DNA of 64,000 nt. Source: Rhabditophanes sp. KR3021 (Eukaryota; Nematoda; Chromadorea; Rhabditida; Alloionematidae). Below, one piece after another: positions 36,033 through 48,713 of the stretch (within the stretch, counting starts at the first letter, position 1; each line of letters starts with the position of its first letter). The notes below the pieces were generated by a model, which was given only the letters and a program-made list of their open reading frames with translations, searched no databases and had not been told where the DNA came from. Made by a program: the position numbers and the translations under genes. The stretch covers positions 6,820,001 through 6,884,000 of the forward strand of contig CAUJLY010000006.1 in NCBI GenBank assembly GCA_963281155.1, written 5' to 3'.

Positions 36033-36694
36033 TTAAACATGTGCAATGCTGATCCGTAAGAACTTTTTAGCTTTGAAAATTGAGGAGAAATTTCCTGCAC
36101 ATCTACAACCAAATTGATCAACAAAGCTTATGATTTCTGCCATCTTTTTTAGTTTACTTGTAATCCCTCCGTTAGAAAACGAAAAGGGCATTGAAATATT
36201 TTCATTTTCTTCTTGGACATCTCTTTTCTTATCACGAGGTTCATCTCGTAGAATAAAATTTTCATCGTATTCGTTTCTCGGTTGTGGTTGGGGAAATGTC
36301 AAGACTTGCTGCGGATTCAACCAATCCATAAAACCATTTTGTGTAATAAACGATGTTGATTGCCTGCTTAAGAATTCATCAATTTTAGCTCGATTATACT
36401 GGTTCATGAAGTGATTTCTTGCTCCTTGAATGATATATAATGGTTTTTCAGGTTCCTCGACTTTGACGGTCGCTTTTGCATGCATTCGATTTTCAAAATT
36501 ATTATTGTTTCTAAAGCAATCACAACTGAAAGCGTGATTTATCAAAGAATCTATAATTTAGTTGATAATTGTAATATTGTTAAAAACATACTCAGTGGTC
36601 TTGAATCATGCGAATCACCAGCAACAAAATAAGCTATCGTAAAAACAAGTAAAACACCTGGTAAGCAATAACCATACATTTTGAATAAACTCAT
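36033..36694 (-). CDS. Secreted protein with paired CxC motifs, unknown (206 aa)
   Basis: Two exons (36694-36592 and 36550-36033; 41-base intron, GTATGT donor, TTATAG acceptor). The N-terminus has a signal peptide (PGVLLVFTIAYFVAG). The mature chain has exactly four cysteines, as two CxC pairs: CDC near residue 44 and CRC about 25 residues from the C-terminus. That invites a pair of inter-CxC disulfides or a metal site. A central charged stretch (DEPRDKKRDVQEENEN) contains a dibasic site, so proteolytic processing into peptides is possible. No family is recognised. A good TATA box lies about 50 bases upstream. It could be a hormone or neuropeptide precursor, or a structural secreted protein. 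The secretion call is reasonably safe; function is unknown. Confidence 0.6.
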
Positions 36695-37001
36695 TCCTGC
36701 AGATTATTCAAGTATAAATAATTTTGTCCGAAACGTTCCCCTTATATACCTAATTCTTTGATTAATTAATTCAAAATTTAAATTATATCACGATCATTAT
36801 AAATTAAATTGGTTAAGCTTTACTTCAGGAATAATCAACGTTTAGGTAATAATGTTTATTTAGAAGCATAAAGTAAATAGCAAATATTAACAATATTAAA
36901 TGAACTGTATTATTGGTTTAGAGAGCTGTTTAAATTGAACTATATGTTTTAACCTTATTTGTTTAGTTATATAGAAAAGTCAATAATGAATGAATTACTT
37001 C
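36695..37001. other. Tandem spacer
   Basis: About 310 bases between the 5' end of the CxC gene and the 3' end of the dehydrogenase gene, both on the minus strand. It holds the TATA box above and nothing more. Confidence 0.5.
36738..36750 (-). promoter_or_regulatory. TATA box of the secreted CxC protein gene
   Basis: Reads GGTATATAAGGGG on the minus strand, about 45-55 bases upstream of the ATG at 36694. The GGGG flank makes this stand out from the AT background. Confidence 0.5.
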
Positions 37002-38805
37002 CTAAACTGTCTCCATACTTGGAGTTTTCCATGTAGTCAATGGAACATGAGTTCTTTTGATTGTTTGTGGAGATGTCCACTTGAGGAAATAATGAGGTCC
37101 TCCGGCTTTGTCATTAGTTCCAGACATTCTTGATCCACCAAATGGTTGTTGACCGACAATTGAACCGGTTGACTTGTCATTAAGGTACAAATTTCCCACG
37201 GCATCTCGCAAAACTAAAGCTGCCTTTTCTAAGAAATTTCTAAAATAAACAAATAAAAGATAAACGTAAATATGAACCTACTTATCTTGAGAAAAGATTG
37301 ATCCCGTTAATCCGAATGGAGTATCATCTTTAACATTTCTCAATACACTATCAACTTGACTGTCTTCATAGACATAAACAGCTACAGCAGGTCCGAAAAT
37401 TTCCTCTTTAAAGATTTTTGATTTTGGGGAATCTACTTTGATTAAGGTGGGTTGGATAAAATATCCTTCTGAATCGTCATAATTACCACCAAAAATAACT
37501 TCGCTTCCATCCTTGCCGTCCTTGGCAATATCAATGTATTTTGTAATTCTTTTAAATGCATTTGCATCAATTACTGAAGATAAGAAGGTGTCGGTTTCTC
37601 GGACATCAGCCAATTTTAATTGCTTGTGGATTTTGCCAAATCTCACTTTAAATTCCTCCCACAAACTAGCAGGTAAATAAACTCTAGAGCAAGCACTACA
37701 TTTTTGGCCAGAGTATTCAAAGGCTGACAAAATTGTTCCATTAACAACGGAGTCCAAATGTGCGGAAGGATGGACAAAGTGGAAGTTTTTACCACCACAT
37801 TCGCCAATTAACTTGGGAAAACTAATGTATTTGCCTTCAGCAAGTTTGTCAGCAACTCTTTTCCATAAATAAACAAATGTTGGTACTGAGCCAGTAAAGT
37901 TGATTGCTGAAAGGTGCTTGCTATCAGTAACTGTGTTGCCAAAAGTTGGGCCATCTGACGGAAGGAATGAAATTACACCCTTTGGTACACCGGCTTCTTC
38001 GAAAATTTTCATGATGATTGAGTTACTGAGTATAGCTGTGTCTGATGGCTTCAATAAAACGACATTTCCGGCCAAAGCTGGGGCAGCGGCTAAATTACCA
38101 GCAATTGCAGTAAAATTAAATGGGGCAATTGATGCTACAAATCCTTCCATTGGCCTGTAAATCATGCTATTGGTAACAGTTGATGTACTTAATGGTTCGT
38201 ATTTTTCTAAACCCAAGGCAAAGTATGAATTAAATCTCAAAAAGTCAATTAATTCACAAGCTGCGTCTATTTCAGCTTGAATTATTGTCTTCCCTTGACC
38301 CAACATAGTAGCTGCGTTTAAATCCATTCTATATTTACCAGCCGCAAGGTCGGCAGCGTGCAAAAAGATTTCTGCTCTTTCCTTTAATGTCTTTTGAGCC
38401 CATGATTCGCGGACTGCCAATGCTCCCTCAATTGCTTCATTAATTTGCTCAGCTGTTGCATGTGAGTATTTTGCCAATGTTTGCGCATGTTGAGATGGAA
38501 CTACTTGCATTCTGTCTAATGGGCCATTGACTTCTTTTCCAGCAATAAGCATTGGAACAGTATGAGTTTCTGAACCCATTCTTTTCAAAGCATCTAATAA
38601 ATTCTTTCTTTCTGTTAAATTGTCTGGATGATAGCTAAGAATGGGTTCATTAAAGGGCTTTTTCATAAATTGATCTGATGTTAAGCCATTACTATAAACA
38701 ATTTATTGGACTTAGTTACACATACAAGGGAAAGGCTTGAACTTACGTATAACTAATGCTTCTTGCACATTGTTTAGTCAAAGATGCAGTAATTGGACGA
38801 AACAT
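37002..38805 (-). CDS. alh-6: Delta-1-pyrroline-5-carboxylate dehydrogenase (ALDH4A1), mitochondrial
   Basis: Three exons (38805-38747, 38691-37282, 37239-37002) give 568 aa; the human enzyme has 563. It oxidises P5C/glutamate semialdehyde to glutamate with NAD+, the second step of proline breakdown. The N-terminus is a mitochondrial targeting sequence ([19 protein letters not shown]: basic, no acid residues). Catalytic elements are intact: NFTGSVPTF (cofactor site), general base E317 in GECGGKN and nucleophile C351 in GQKCSACSR. The end [19 protein letters not shown] is the family's C-terminal signature, encoded by exon 3. Codon use is less AT-biased than in neighbouring genes, as expected for a highly expressed metabolic enzyme. 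The symbol follows the C. elegans orthologue. Confidence 0.96.
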
Positions 38806-39512
38806 GTTGTTGTCGAAAGTATGGCTGAAATAGTGCAAAAATCAATTTAAGGAAAATGTAAAAAATGTTTAAAAAATAAATATTTATAGAGGTTCGAGTT
38901 AAGTTTAGTAAATACTATTCCAAACTCTATACGGTCAATTCAAATGTATATTTATTATACTCTCTAAACCTCAAATTTTAACACTATATTGCAGTAACGG
39001 ACACGCTAACTAGCAAACATATAAAGTTGCGATAAAATGTTTCACTCAAATTTTTATCGAATGCGTTTAACACACCAACTTTTTAAAATATTTTTATTGT
39101 GACAAATAGTTAAACATTTTTAGATACGATCAGCGTTAATCTATATGCTGAAATTCATTTTATGTGTCTTAAAGCTACACGTAATATAAAAATGGACAAC
39201 ATCTCAACACTAAGGATATTATACTAAAATATGTATAGTGTCATGTATCAGCAGTAAGATTGACATTTCATAAGATTGTAATTGAAACAATGATTGATAA
39301 TTATGAGCTTAATAGAGGAACATCAGATCAAACTTTCCATTTTAAGCAAAAATCAAGTGTTTAACATCAAAAATTCTGATCTTAATATGGAAAAGTAAAG
39401 TATGACCTTCCTAGTAAGTTATGCAACTTTTAATAAATGTTAACGTGACTTTTAAATAAAAGTGATGGTTTATTTATTTTTAGAATAAATTTATTTAGAC
39501 ACAATGTATTTG
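38806..39512. other. Intergenic, no gene seen
   Basis: 700 bases upstream of the dehydrogenase gene and downstream of the inscuteable gene. AT-rich, with no recognisable site. Confidence 0.45.
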
Positions 39513-42078
39513 TTATAAAGATGACTCCATCACTTGATCATCCGGAAATTCATTTTCAAGACGGTCCCGAATACTTTGACAAATAATGACCATTGGATCT
39601 GTAGAATCTTGAGGATTACTTTCAGTTACCTTACAAATAGGTCCATACCCTTTATTGTTATAAATAAAAGATAATCCCAAACTATTTTTTGCTATACTCC
39701 CTAAAGTTACGGAAGCTTTGTATTTGATTCGTTCGCAATATTCAGTGTGCATTTCATCAGTAATTAAAATTAAATCCAATAACAAAGACACACATTCATC
39801 ATTATATAGACTAAAATACCATCCATGTGACACTACCCTTGCCATCAAAGTTACCAACTGTTCGTACACAAAAATACTCCCACAATTAGGTTTTGTTGAA
39901 GCATGTACCAACTTTAAGCAACTTTTTCTCTCATGTATCAATTCATTAACTTGTACATGATTTGACGACAAGTTTGTCAGGGCTGCCGTGCATAGTAATA
40001 AAGATTCACTGTTGTGACAAGATTCAGACATGTCTGAAAAACAAGATTTAAGCCTTGACTAATTCAACTTCTTTAATTATACATATGCATAAAAATCAAG
40101 CAAACAAACCAAAAGTAATTAGTTAGTTAATATTACCTGTTAATCTTGATACTATCAAGTTGATGTTACTGGGCAAGGTAACAAAGGAATGAGAGGGTGA
40201 AGTCAACTGAGTAAGAACACCTGCAGCTTCTACCGAGCAATCAAAAGGATATTGACAGATAACATCGATGATGAATGCAAGTCCGTTGTTTTCAATTAGT
40301 TGTAAACATCCTTTCGTTACGCCACACAATACCGCCATTGCCCTTAATAGTAATTTGGTGGTGGATGTTTTAGTAGTCGGTTGTTTACTAAAAAATAATA
40401 ATTTTGGAAGTATTCCATATTGGATGGCGACGCTACATAAATCATCGCAAAATAGGATTAGATGAATAAAATGTTCTACTGCCATGTGAAGAAGTTTGTC
40501 GTTGTTACTTGATTGAACAAAGTATTGACAAATGATTTTGGCAAAATATTGTAAGGCTTCTTCAATGGTTCTGCGAAGAATAATGATAAAATAGTTGGTG
40601 AATATTTTGTTATGTTCATCTAAATTAAGTTCCTTTTCAACATCTAGTAAAAGCTCCTTGATTAATTGGATATCTTCCACATTCAAGTTGTTCACTAAAA
40701 GCGGATTATTTAACAAACAGAGAAGTTCCTTCGTCTGCAAGATCAAATTTTGGCAAATGTAACAACTGTTTGTTATATGATTTAATGAAGAATAAATGCT
40801 GCTCCCTAGTTTTAAAACATTCTCAATGATTGTACATGTTTGTTGATAAATGGCAATCTCTGTTTTGAGATGTTTATGTTGTTTATTCTTAAATTTATAT
40901 AAAGATTCCTGAAATCCTGAATCGTGTACTGAATCAAGTGATGTATTGTCACTAGAATAACTTGATTTAGGTGAATTCAAACTTGTATAGATGGATGTTG
41001 ATGAGCTGTGATTGTTAAGTGAATTGTTTGGGACTTGAATATTTGGATATTCATTGGAATTGGTGGCGACTGCCATGTACTGACCATTTAAAAAAGCAGA
41101 ATCTCTAAATCTCTCAGTCTTTGTAGGTGCAATTTGGTCACTTAGATTCATGATTTCGGCATGGGCTAAATTACTTATACTTATACTAACTGTATTCCTT
41201 GTTAATGACCTGTTGTAAGGCATATCAAAATCAGATTCGTTTTCTTCCTCAGCGATTCCAAATAAATTAGGGGTAGAGGAGTTTCTAACTTTGACCAAAT
41301 GGCTCTTTTGACTGTATTTGGTTTCTTTTCTATCGTATTTAGTACCATCTTTGTACTTGTTATTGCATTTTCCCTCAAATATGACATCCTCAGTATAATC
41401 ACAAACCAGCAATGTATTGCTATCACATCCAAAAGTTTTTATAAGTGGCATATAATTGGTGGTGTGATCATTGAAATAAGAATCAACAAAATAATTAACC
41501 TTTTTTATTTCATTTCCTTGTGTATAATTTGTATCAGTACTATTGAAAGTGTCATCTTGAAGATGTTTTGTATGCAGGTCCTTTTCATCGTAAAGAATTT
41601 TATTTGACAGTACATGTTCATTAAAGTTTTTTGTAACATCGTCGTCCACAGCGTCATCATCGTTTTGACTTGGAACTGAATTAGCTGGCATTATGATTTG
41701 ATTAAGGGAAGAGGTCATACGTGCAATACATTTGGGTGACTTCATCTTTGATTTATTTTTTATTCGCATCAATACATTTGAATTACCATCCACAACGTCC
41801 TCATTATTATTTTCTTGTTCTGTGAGTCGTAAGGAGGAAGTAGAAAATAAAATGGACTCATTTAGAAATTCAGGACCTTTCTCAAGGTTCTTTGAAAATA
41901 GATTGAAGGCTTTTTTGTATTCTAAATTGAAAAACAACAAAACATCATCATTTTCTCTTAATTTAGAACGATTATGCACATTTTTATCTTGTGCATATAA
42001 TTTCTTTTGATCATTTCTATTATGTTTATCGCCTTCTGCTTTTTTGGTAACAATGAAATTCTTTAACAATGAAGGCAT
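39513..42078 (-). CDS. insc-1: Inscuteable homologue (armadillo-type polarity adaptor)
   Basis: Two exons (42078-40137 and 40033-39513) give 820 aa, between the human (579) and fly (859) sizes. The C-terminal half is helical armadillo-like: LLLRAMAVLCGVTKGCLQLI, then EAAGVLTQLTSPSH, then LLCTAALTNLSSN and KASVTLGSIAKNS. These match, in the same order, the inscuteable strings around AAAVVAQVTSPH, ASAALANIT and KAAVTLARLSRD. The very C-terminus VMESSL resembles the MEESFV PDZ-binding end of INSC. Inscuteable links the Par3-Par6-aPKC complex to LGN/Pins-G alpha to orient spindles in asymmetric division. The N-terminal 370 residues are Asn/Ser/Asp-rich and disordered, and I cannot see a clear LGN-binding peptide there. 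Assignment is by pattern recognition, not alignment. Confidence 0.72.
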
Positions 42079-43532
42079 CAGTGATTATTTAGATGTGAAA
42101 CCTCTAAAAATGTAAACAAAATATTATTACTATCATCATCCGAATAAAATAAATATTACAATAAATATTGTGCAAATAAACAAGTATGAATCTTAATAAC
42201 AAAATAGTACACAATATTTAGATGAAATTAATGCGTCAAATGTCCTGAAATAGAATTAATAAACAGTTTGTGACACAATCATGATACTTATTATAGTGTA
42301 AGAAATTATCGTAAAGACAAAATATATAATTACTACGTGATATTAATATCAGGAGAAGTCGCCAAAACTCTTGGAAACCGATAATGTACGAAATATGTAT
42401 ATTAATCTCATTGTATTACCTACTAAGATGGTGTATATATTATTATCTTGTCAAAGGTTAACCACAAACGTTCAACATAGATATATTAATCATTTACAGT
42501 TCATTTCTGTGTTTTAATGAATTAACAAAAATATGTGATATGAACATTTTATTTGCATCAATTTCAAAGTCATTTGATTAGATATAAAATTCCTGAATCA
42601 CTAATCAAAAATTGTATCCTAGTATCAGTTAATTTATACACATAAATATAAATAGTTAAAAAGGATTAAACAACATATAATGTTAAAGTTGTAAAGAAAC
42701 TAAACAAAAATATCATTAATAAAAGTAGCTCTTGTCCGGCTGACCACACCACCACAGCCTTAAGCAATGTTGTAAGAAAGAAGGTATTCAATTGACAGCT
42801 TACTTCAAAGTAACTTTAAATTTATATTCTCTTTAAATTGCTAATTTATCACTCATAAAATGACCATTTAATACACAAACACATATTTATGTGCAAAAAG
42901 ATACCCAAGTGTTTTATTAACATAAGTTATAAATTTTAATTGCAAATTAAAACACTGCGGAAAAGCTGAAGACAGTTTAACATTTTTTATTTAATTAAAT
43001 TACTGATAAAAGAAGATACAGTGATTGATATAAATAGACATACACAATGCGTGCACCTTTTCCATCCAATTTAATTTATTATTATAACAGAAAAAGAAAT
43101 GATATCGGTAAAATTTATATATTTTGATATCATTACGTAACATTCCATGTGTTTTAAATTTAAATGATTGATTATTGTATATGATGAGGATGGTTAATTT
43201 AAATAAGTGGTAATTTAAAAAATATGTGATTATTTTTATTAGAAAATCTAATTTAATTTGTTAATCAATTAGGAAGGATATTTTAACATAAAATATCAAA
43301 TTGAAATATATATTTATAGAGAGGAAAGAGTGGATTAAGCTGTGACGTTTGCGAGAACATTAGTTGAAGTCATTTTGATGTTGAATTTGTATCAAAAGTG
43401 CCATCGCTTTGTCTCGAACGTGTAAAAATGTAATACAAATATAATATAAAGTTGTGATAATGGCAAGTGAATAAACTTGTCACGATTTTGGAACCACCCG
43501 AGTCATTTTTTGACGTATGATGTACATCATGC
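42079..43532. other. Intergenic, no gene seen
   Basis: 1.45 kb between two minus-strand genes, very AT-rich. It includes the promoter of the inscuteable gene, but no element can be singled out. Confidence 0.45.
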
Positions 43533-44469
43533 TTATTCGGACTCAATCTTTTTGCGAAGATTTTTGGCTGGAGCAGCACTGACAAATTCATGGAATGGAA
43601 GGTCTTTGTCAAAACTAAGATATTCTTCGGCATTCCATTCACCATCTTGATCTTTGTCAAATTTATTCATAATAAGAGTGAAATCTCCTTTTGGTTTGAG
43701 GACGAATTTCTTTAGCATAACTTTTTCTAATTCATTTCCATTTAATTTGTTATTTTTGTCTGTGTCAAATTCCTACAAAAAAGTAATAAGTTTAGTGACG
43801 TGAATAAACTCTATTTGATAACTCATACTCCAATTAAACAAATCTCTTACGTAATGAAAAATATTGTCTAAATTAAAAAGTTACTCATGCCTATGGTGTG
43901 ATTCATATTAAATGCGTGAATATTAAGTTATAAACAATTTTATAATTGTTTTCTCCTAACGCTTATTGAAAATATTGTACATGATTACTCACTTCAAAAA
44001 TGTCTTTAATGTATTCGACTTGGTGTTTTTTCAAATCCTCTGCTTCTTCCTCATGCTTTCCATTGTATTCAGACTTGCTGATGAGGCCGTCTTCTAAATA
44101 ATTAAAGAGTTTAAGACTTTGAGAGATGCTTTGTAAACATACGATTTTTGTCATATAAATCGAATTCTTCTTTTTTCATTCTTTCGTATGTTAGATCGCT
44201 ATGAAGAAACTCGTCGAAGTTAATATGTTCATCAATGTCCAAGTCTATGCGCTTGAATTTCTCAGCTAAAATACTATTTATAATAGTCAAAATTATGAAA
44301 ACATACTTGAAGATTCCTCAGCAGTCAAGTCACTCATCACAAAGTCATCTTCTTGTTTAGGATCTCCCTCAGTGGAATCTTTTTCTGCATCGACTAACTT
44401 GAATGAAGCTACAGTAATTGGAAGTATCAAGCCAAAAGCCAACAATAGGATGACAAATTTAGTGTTCAT
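43533..44469 (-). CDS. Secreted/ER-lumenal four-EF-hand protein (CREC-like, no HDEL)
   Basis: Four exons (44469-44307, 44265-44143, 44093-43993, 43772-43533) encode 208 aa. A signal peptide is clear (FVILLLAFGLILPITVAS). Four EF-hand loops with proper ligands follow: DLDIDEHINFDE, DKNQDGLISKSE, DTDKNNKLNGNE, DKDQDGEWNAEE. The intron between exons 2 and 3 cuts loop two, and the loop reads perfectly after splicing. Secreted multi-EF-hand proteins of the calumenin/reticulocalbin (CREC) class have six loops and end in an HDEF or HDEL ER-retention tail. This one has four loops and ends RKKIESE, so it is either secreted or held by other means. Its role is presumably Ca2+ buffering or chaperoning in the secretory pathway. 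Confidence 0.78.
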
Positions 44470-46974
44470 TGCGTGTATTAGAGAAGATGATGTACAAGTT
44501 TCTTAAAGAATGTGTTTTTGGATCTATTATAAACAAAAATGGTCTATTTATATATTACTTTTTGGGTTGTATTATATGGAGCTGCCATTATAATATTTAA
44601 GAAGGCTGTTCCAATGCATGTTGAAGTCACGAGCAACAGTTTGATCCATCACGCGACGCGGCAGACAAACTTTTTTTTGTTCTTTCTTTAGGCAACACCA
44701 AAATAACAAACCTCGTACAGACAGTTTGATAAGCGTGTATTATATGTGATGGTTCGGCCTTCAATCGTCATCTTCATTAAATTCTTCTTTTTTCGATTGT
44801 CAGGTATAGAAATGAAAGTGAAAAGTTTTTTAAATATATTTATTATTTCAAATATAAATAGGTATCATTTACTGAAACATATTAAGTGTTCTAAGTGATT
44901 GTTGTTGATCAACTTCTTTTTTACTTATTTCACATTACCTCATAAAAAATAATTATTATATAGATATATATGTTGTGTGTAGAAGAAACTAATTATAAGT
45001 AAATGCTGCTCTATTAACATTTTAAATTGCCGGTATTAGATTCACGTTTTGCATTGGATAAATTAATTCTCACAATTAATATCCATTAACTAAATACTAT
45101 ACCTATAGTCAATGTCACAAATAAATAACTTAACTGCATTCCAAAGATGTTGATTCATCGTACAATCAACAAAAAATAATATACTAAACATCTTTTTTGA
45201 TTGTGCAGATCGCCGTTACTGAAGGCAATATTTTTTGTCATCGTAATGCTTGGCAATACAAACAAAAATACAAAACAACCATGTTCAAACCAAAAAAACC
45301 CATATATTGTCTTCTGTGTTTTTCTATATTTCAATTTGATAATGACCATTGATCATATAAACTCTTCAAAATTCCTTATATCAGATGACAACAACATTTG
45401 ATATAAATCTTGACTGAATATTTATTCCAAAAAAATAATTTGGTTTAAAAGATAATAACAAAAACTAATACTATGCTTTCAACGGAAAATGTGTGTTCGT
45501 TAATTTGGTAAACCAAAAGACATCCTAAATATGAAGTTATTTTTAGATAAGTTCTTTTATAAAATACATGCATTCTATTTTAGTTTTGGAATTTGAATAT
45601 ATTAAGAAAATTATTTATAAAATCTAGTTGTAATTGTAAATTAATTTAGACTTTTAAACTATACTTTTAATCTTTAAAGTTTTGTCAACCAAAATGATGA
45701 TATTAACATTTTCACAAACTATTGCCACCAAATATTTACAAAAACTCTTTTTAAAGAGACATTAAATAAATGAGAAGATGCACATAGTTATCAAAAAACA
45801 AATTATATGGAACGTTGAAACTTTGTACATAAGAAATATATGTTAATGCATAATTTTGTTTGAATTTAATGTAATTTTTTTAATCATATTACTAAATTGC
45901 TTAGAAGTTATAATGTATGAGATATTGTATACGATCTGCAAGGAATTTTATTTTAAAACTTCATATAAAAATACACACACTAAATCATCATTATTTTTAG
46001 TTTGTAATGTGATTGTCCTGGATGATAACAATTTTGCTGATATAATTTAAGAGCATAATAAGACAAAATCAGTTCGTTTATTATAAGACGTCATCCTCTC
46101 ATTAAATTAATTTACCCCATAATACTTTAACCAGCAAAAACCATACAAGCAAACAAACAAAAGAAACCTACAAATTCAGAGCCATATTTGAAATGCATAA
46201 ATTCTTTATTACTTTATTATTCCTTTGTCTGTAAAAACCAATTGAACTTTTTGAATAAGAATTTGGTATATTAAATATCAATTCCTATAAAAACATAATA
46301 TACAAATATTTTCGTTTACAATTTACAAATATAAACCACTGAGGGGGTGAAGAATTATTTATAAATATTAGTCATTATTATACACTTGAATTTAATTACT
46401 AATCTAATTTGACGATGTTGGTTTTGAATATTTGAAAACGATGAGGTTATACTTGATGTAAATTAAATAATATTACTGTACCATTTCTTTCATAAATGTA
46501 CTTCTTTTTCAAAAGAGATCCCTTAAATGATTAAGCACTTAGTGCATGGTTGTACTTAATTTAATATACTGCTCTTCCTTTCATCAAAATAACCTCACTT
46601 TGTCTTTTTGTTTCTTTTGTTTCCTTTGATTGGGTGTAGTTATACAAATTTGCGAAACATATAAATATTTGTTATTTGATTTGCTTACGAGAATAATAAA
46701 AAATTAAATGGTATAATAATAAATGAATTTGAATTAAATATTATAAAAAATATGTGTGTATGCTTAGTTGTCCGCTGGTGTTTAGTATAATTTCATTATT
46801 TATGGTCTTGTAAAAGCGTTGGATAATTCTTAAGTTTGGTGAAATCTTATATAAGGAAATTTAAATAAAATAAACATAATCTTCTAATGTAAAAAAGTTT
46901 TCAAAACTTGGTAGTTGTCTCCTATGGTTTGACAATATATAGTATACACAGACAATCATAGATCTCCTCCAAGT
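44470..46974. other. 2.5-kb spacer, no gene seen
   Basis: Between the 5' end of the EF-hand gene and the 3' end of the cytokine gene. Bases 44620-44690 are a locally GC-richer patch (CACGCGACGCGGCAG) with no coding potential seen. The rest is AT-rich with short chance frames. Confidence 0.4.
44544..44554 (-). promoter_or_regulatory. TATA-like box of the EF-hand gene
   Basis: TATATAAATAG on the minus strand, about 75-85 bases upstream of the ATG at 44469. It matches the metazoan TATA consensus, allowing for a leader of about 45-50 bases. Confidence 0.4.
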
Positions 46975-48713
46975 TTAGGTGGGAATTTGAGCTTTTATCG
47001 GAACCATGAAATCAGCCTCTCCATCGGCATTTGCATTTGCCTGTAACTTTAAAAGTAATTATGTCAACAGCGAATTATTCCTGTACCAAGTGAAGGGTGT
47101 GATAACGATAACAAAGTTTTTTGTTTGTTAAAAGTGGAAAGCACTTTAACTTGTGTAAATGTTGTACCTCACATTATTGCATGCTTCACCATTGATACGG
47201 AACAACTCGAATAATGATAGTGTCAAGAACGAAAACTGTACTATAAATAAAACTACCTGTAATACGGGAATGCATGCTAAAGCAATTGTTTCCACTTCTT
47301 CAAAATAACTGCTACAGAATTTATCGAACATTAAAACTCTGATTTGGTAGCGCAGAGGTTCGCACTCAAAAACTCTCTTTCCGACTAATTTTGCCGACGG
47401 TCTTGGACATGAACATTTAACTTCTGTTAGGGCTGCTGGAATTCTCTAAAAATAGAAAACGATTATTATTTTTATAAATTCACAAAGTGCTTTTGCCATA
47501 CTTTGGAATTGTAATTAAGCACGTATTCAAATGCACATAGAGCCCTTTCGCGCAAAGGTGTCTCGCTGCTGATAGAAGGATTCTTTCTGGAGTTACAAGA
47601 AGAAGCACCACTAGTTACTTGTTCTCCGTTTACAAATGATTGAAGCTATAAATGTTAATTATTGATGAACATATCAATAGATATTAATTATACCTCTAAT
47701 TTTAGCAAGGCTTGATGATATGAAGGGATGATTGGTGAATAGTGGGACGCATTTTTCCGATTCAACCATGATGAAAAACCTTCGTGATGGCCTCCGTGGC
47801 TATACCTGTGATAACATTCCTCTTCTAGTTTGATTTCAGAAGTCGCCCTTGCAAAAGCACTGAAAAACAGTTTTAGACATCTTCCAAATGGACATAAGCA
47901 TACCTTGTATTTGAAAAGTGTATTGATAGCAGCATAATAAAGATCAAATTAAGAAGCCGTTGTAGTGTACAAAGCTATAAAAATAAACGATTACGTAATG
48001 TGTATGCGTTGTACAAACAAGTTAAGGATGTTTTTATGAGGATTCATTATATAATCCTACGCAATCAGCAATTGTTTTGTACATCTTCATCGTATTTGCT
48101 AAATTATTTTTATTCTATAGATATGACTGTGGATTAATAACGGTTCGGACAATTGAAAGAATGCTTTATTTTTAGGAAACCACTTAAATACGTCAATGAA
48201 GTTTCTTGAATACATCCCCCACCTTTGTTAAATGGGGCGATAATGTAATATTAATTTTGATTATTAATTAAGTATATATTCAATTGCCAAAAAGAACTTA
48301 TATTTATTACCATCATATCACCCTACAACAACAAAAACACACATTAAAGTCAAGCCACACGGAATTAATTGGTCTTGGCATTCGTCATCACAAGTAATTA
48401 GCCTTACTTCCTTATTTGAACTTCATCTCAAAAACTATACAATTTAACAAAACTCGAAAAACATTTGTTAAGTAATGAATTGTAGGAACAAAAATGTGTA
48501 ATATCTAATATGTTTTTACCTATTGTGTGGTATATAAATTGGGACTAATTTTATATTAATTTTATATGTTAAATGAATATATACGTCAAATAAAAGTTTA
48601 ATAAAACATGGATAAGTATGTATGTGAAGATGCCAATCTTAATTTTGAAAAGTCTTATATATTTAAAAACGCAAACTAACCTTTTTTAAGTAGATGGTCA
48701 TTCCTAAGTTCAT
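46975..48713 (-). CDS. Interleukin-17-like cystine-knot cytokine
   Basis: Six exons (48713-48681, 47974-47904, 47859-47694, 47645-47502, 47445-47257, 47040-46975); frames agree, giving 222 aa. The hydrophobic stretch after exon 1 ([19 protein letters not shown]) is a signal peptide; an internal ATG at 47926 would give a shorter one. The diagnostic IL-17 block is split by intron 4: [15 protein letters not shown] then [32 protein letters not shown] and IALACIPVL. It follows the family order W/F-x-Y, R-I-P, A/V-x-C-x-C, C-x-P, VL, and the final Cys strand. IL-17-like ILC-17.1 acts in C. elegans through ILCR-1/2 and ACTL-1 to tune neurons. No protein this short is otherwise open here, so the gene is easily missed by simple frame searches. 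Exon 1 is the least certain part. Confidence 0.68.

Noticed and set aside
44620..44700. GC-richer patch upstream of the EF-hand gene considered as a CpG-type element or RNA gene
   Set aside because: No hairpin, tRNA boxes or open frame could be supported.
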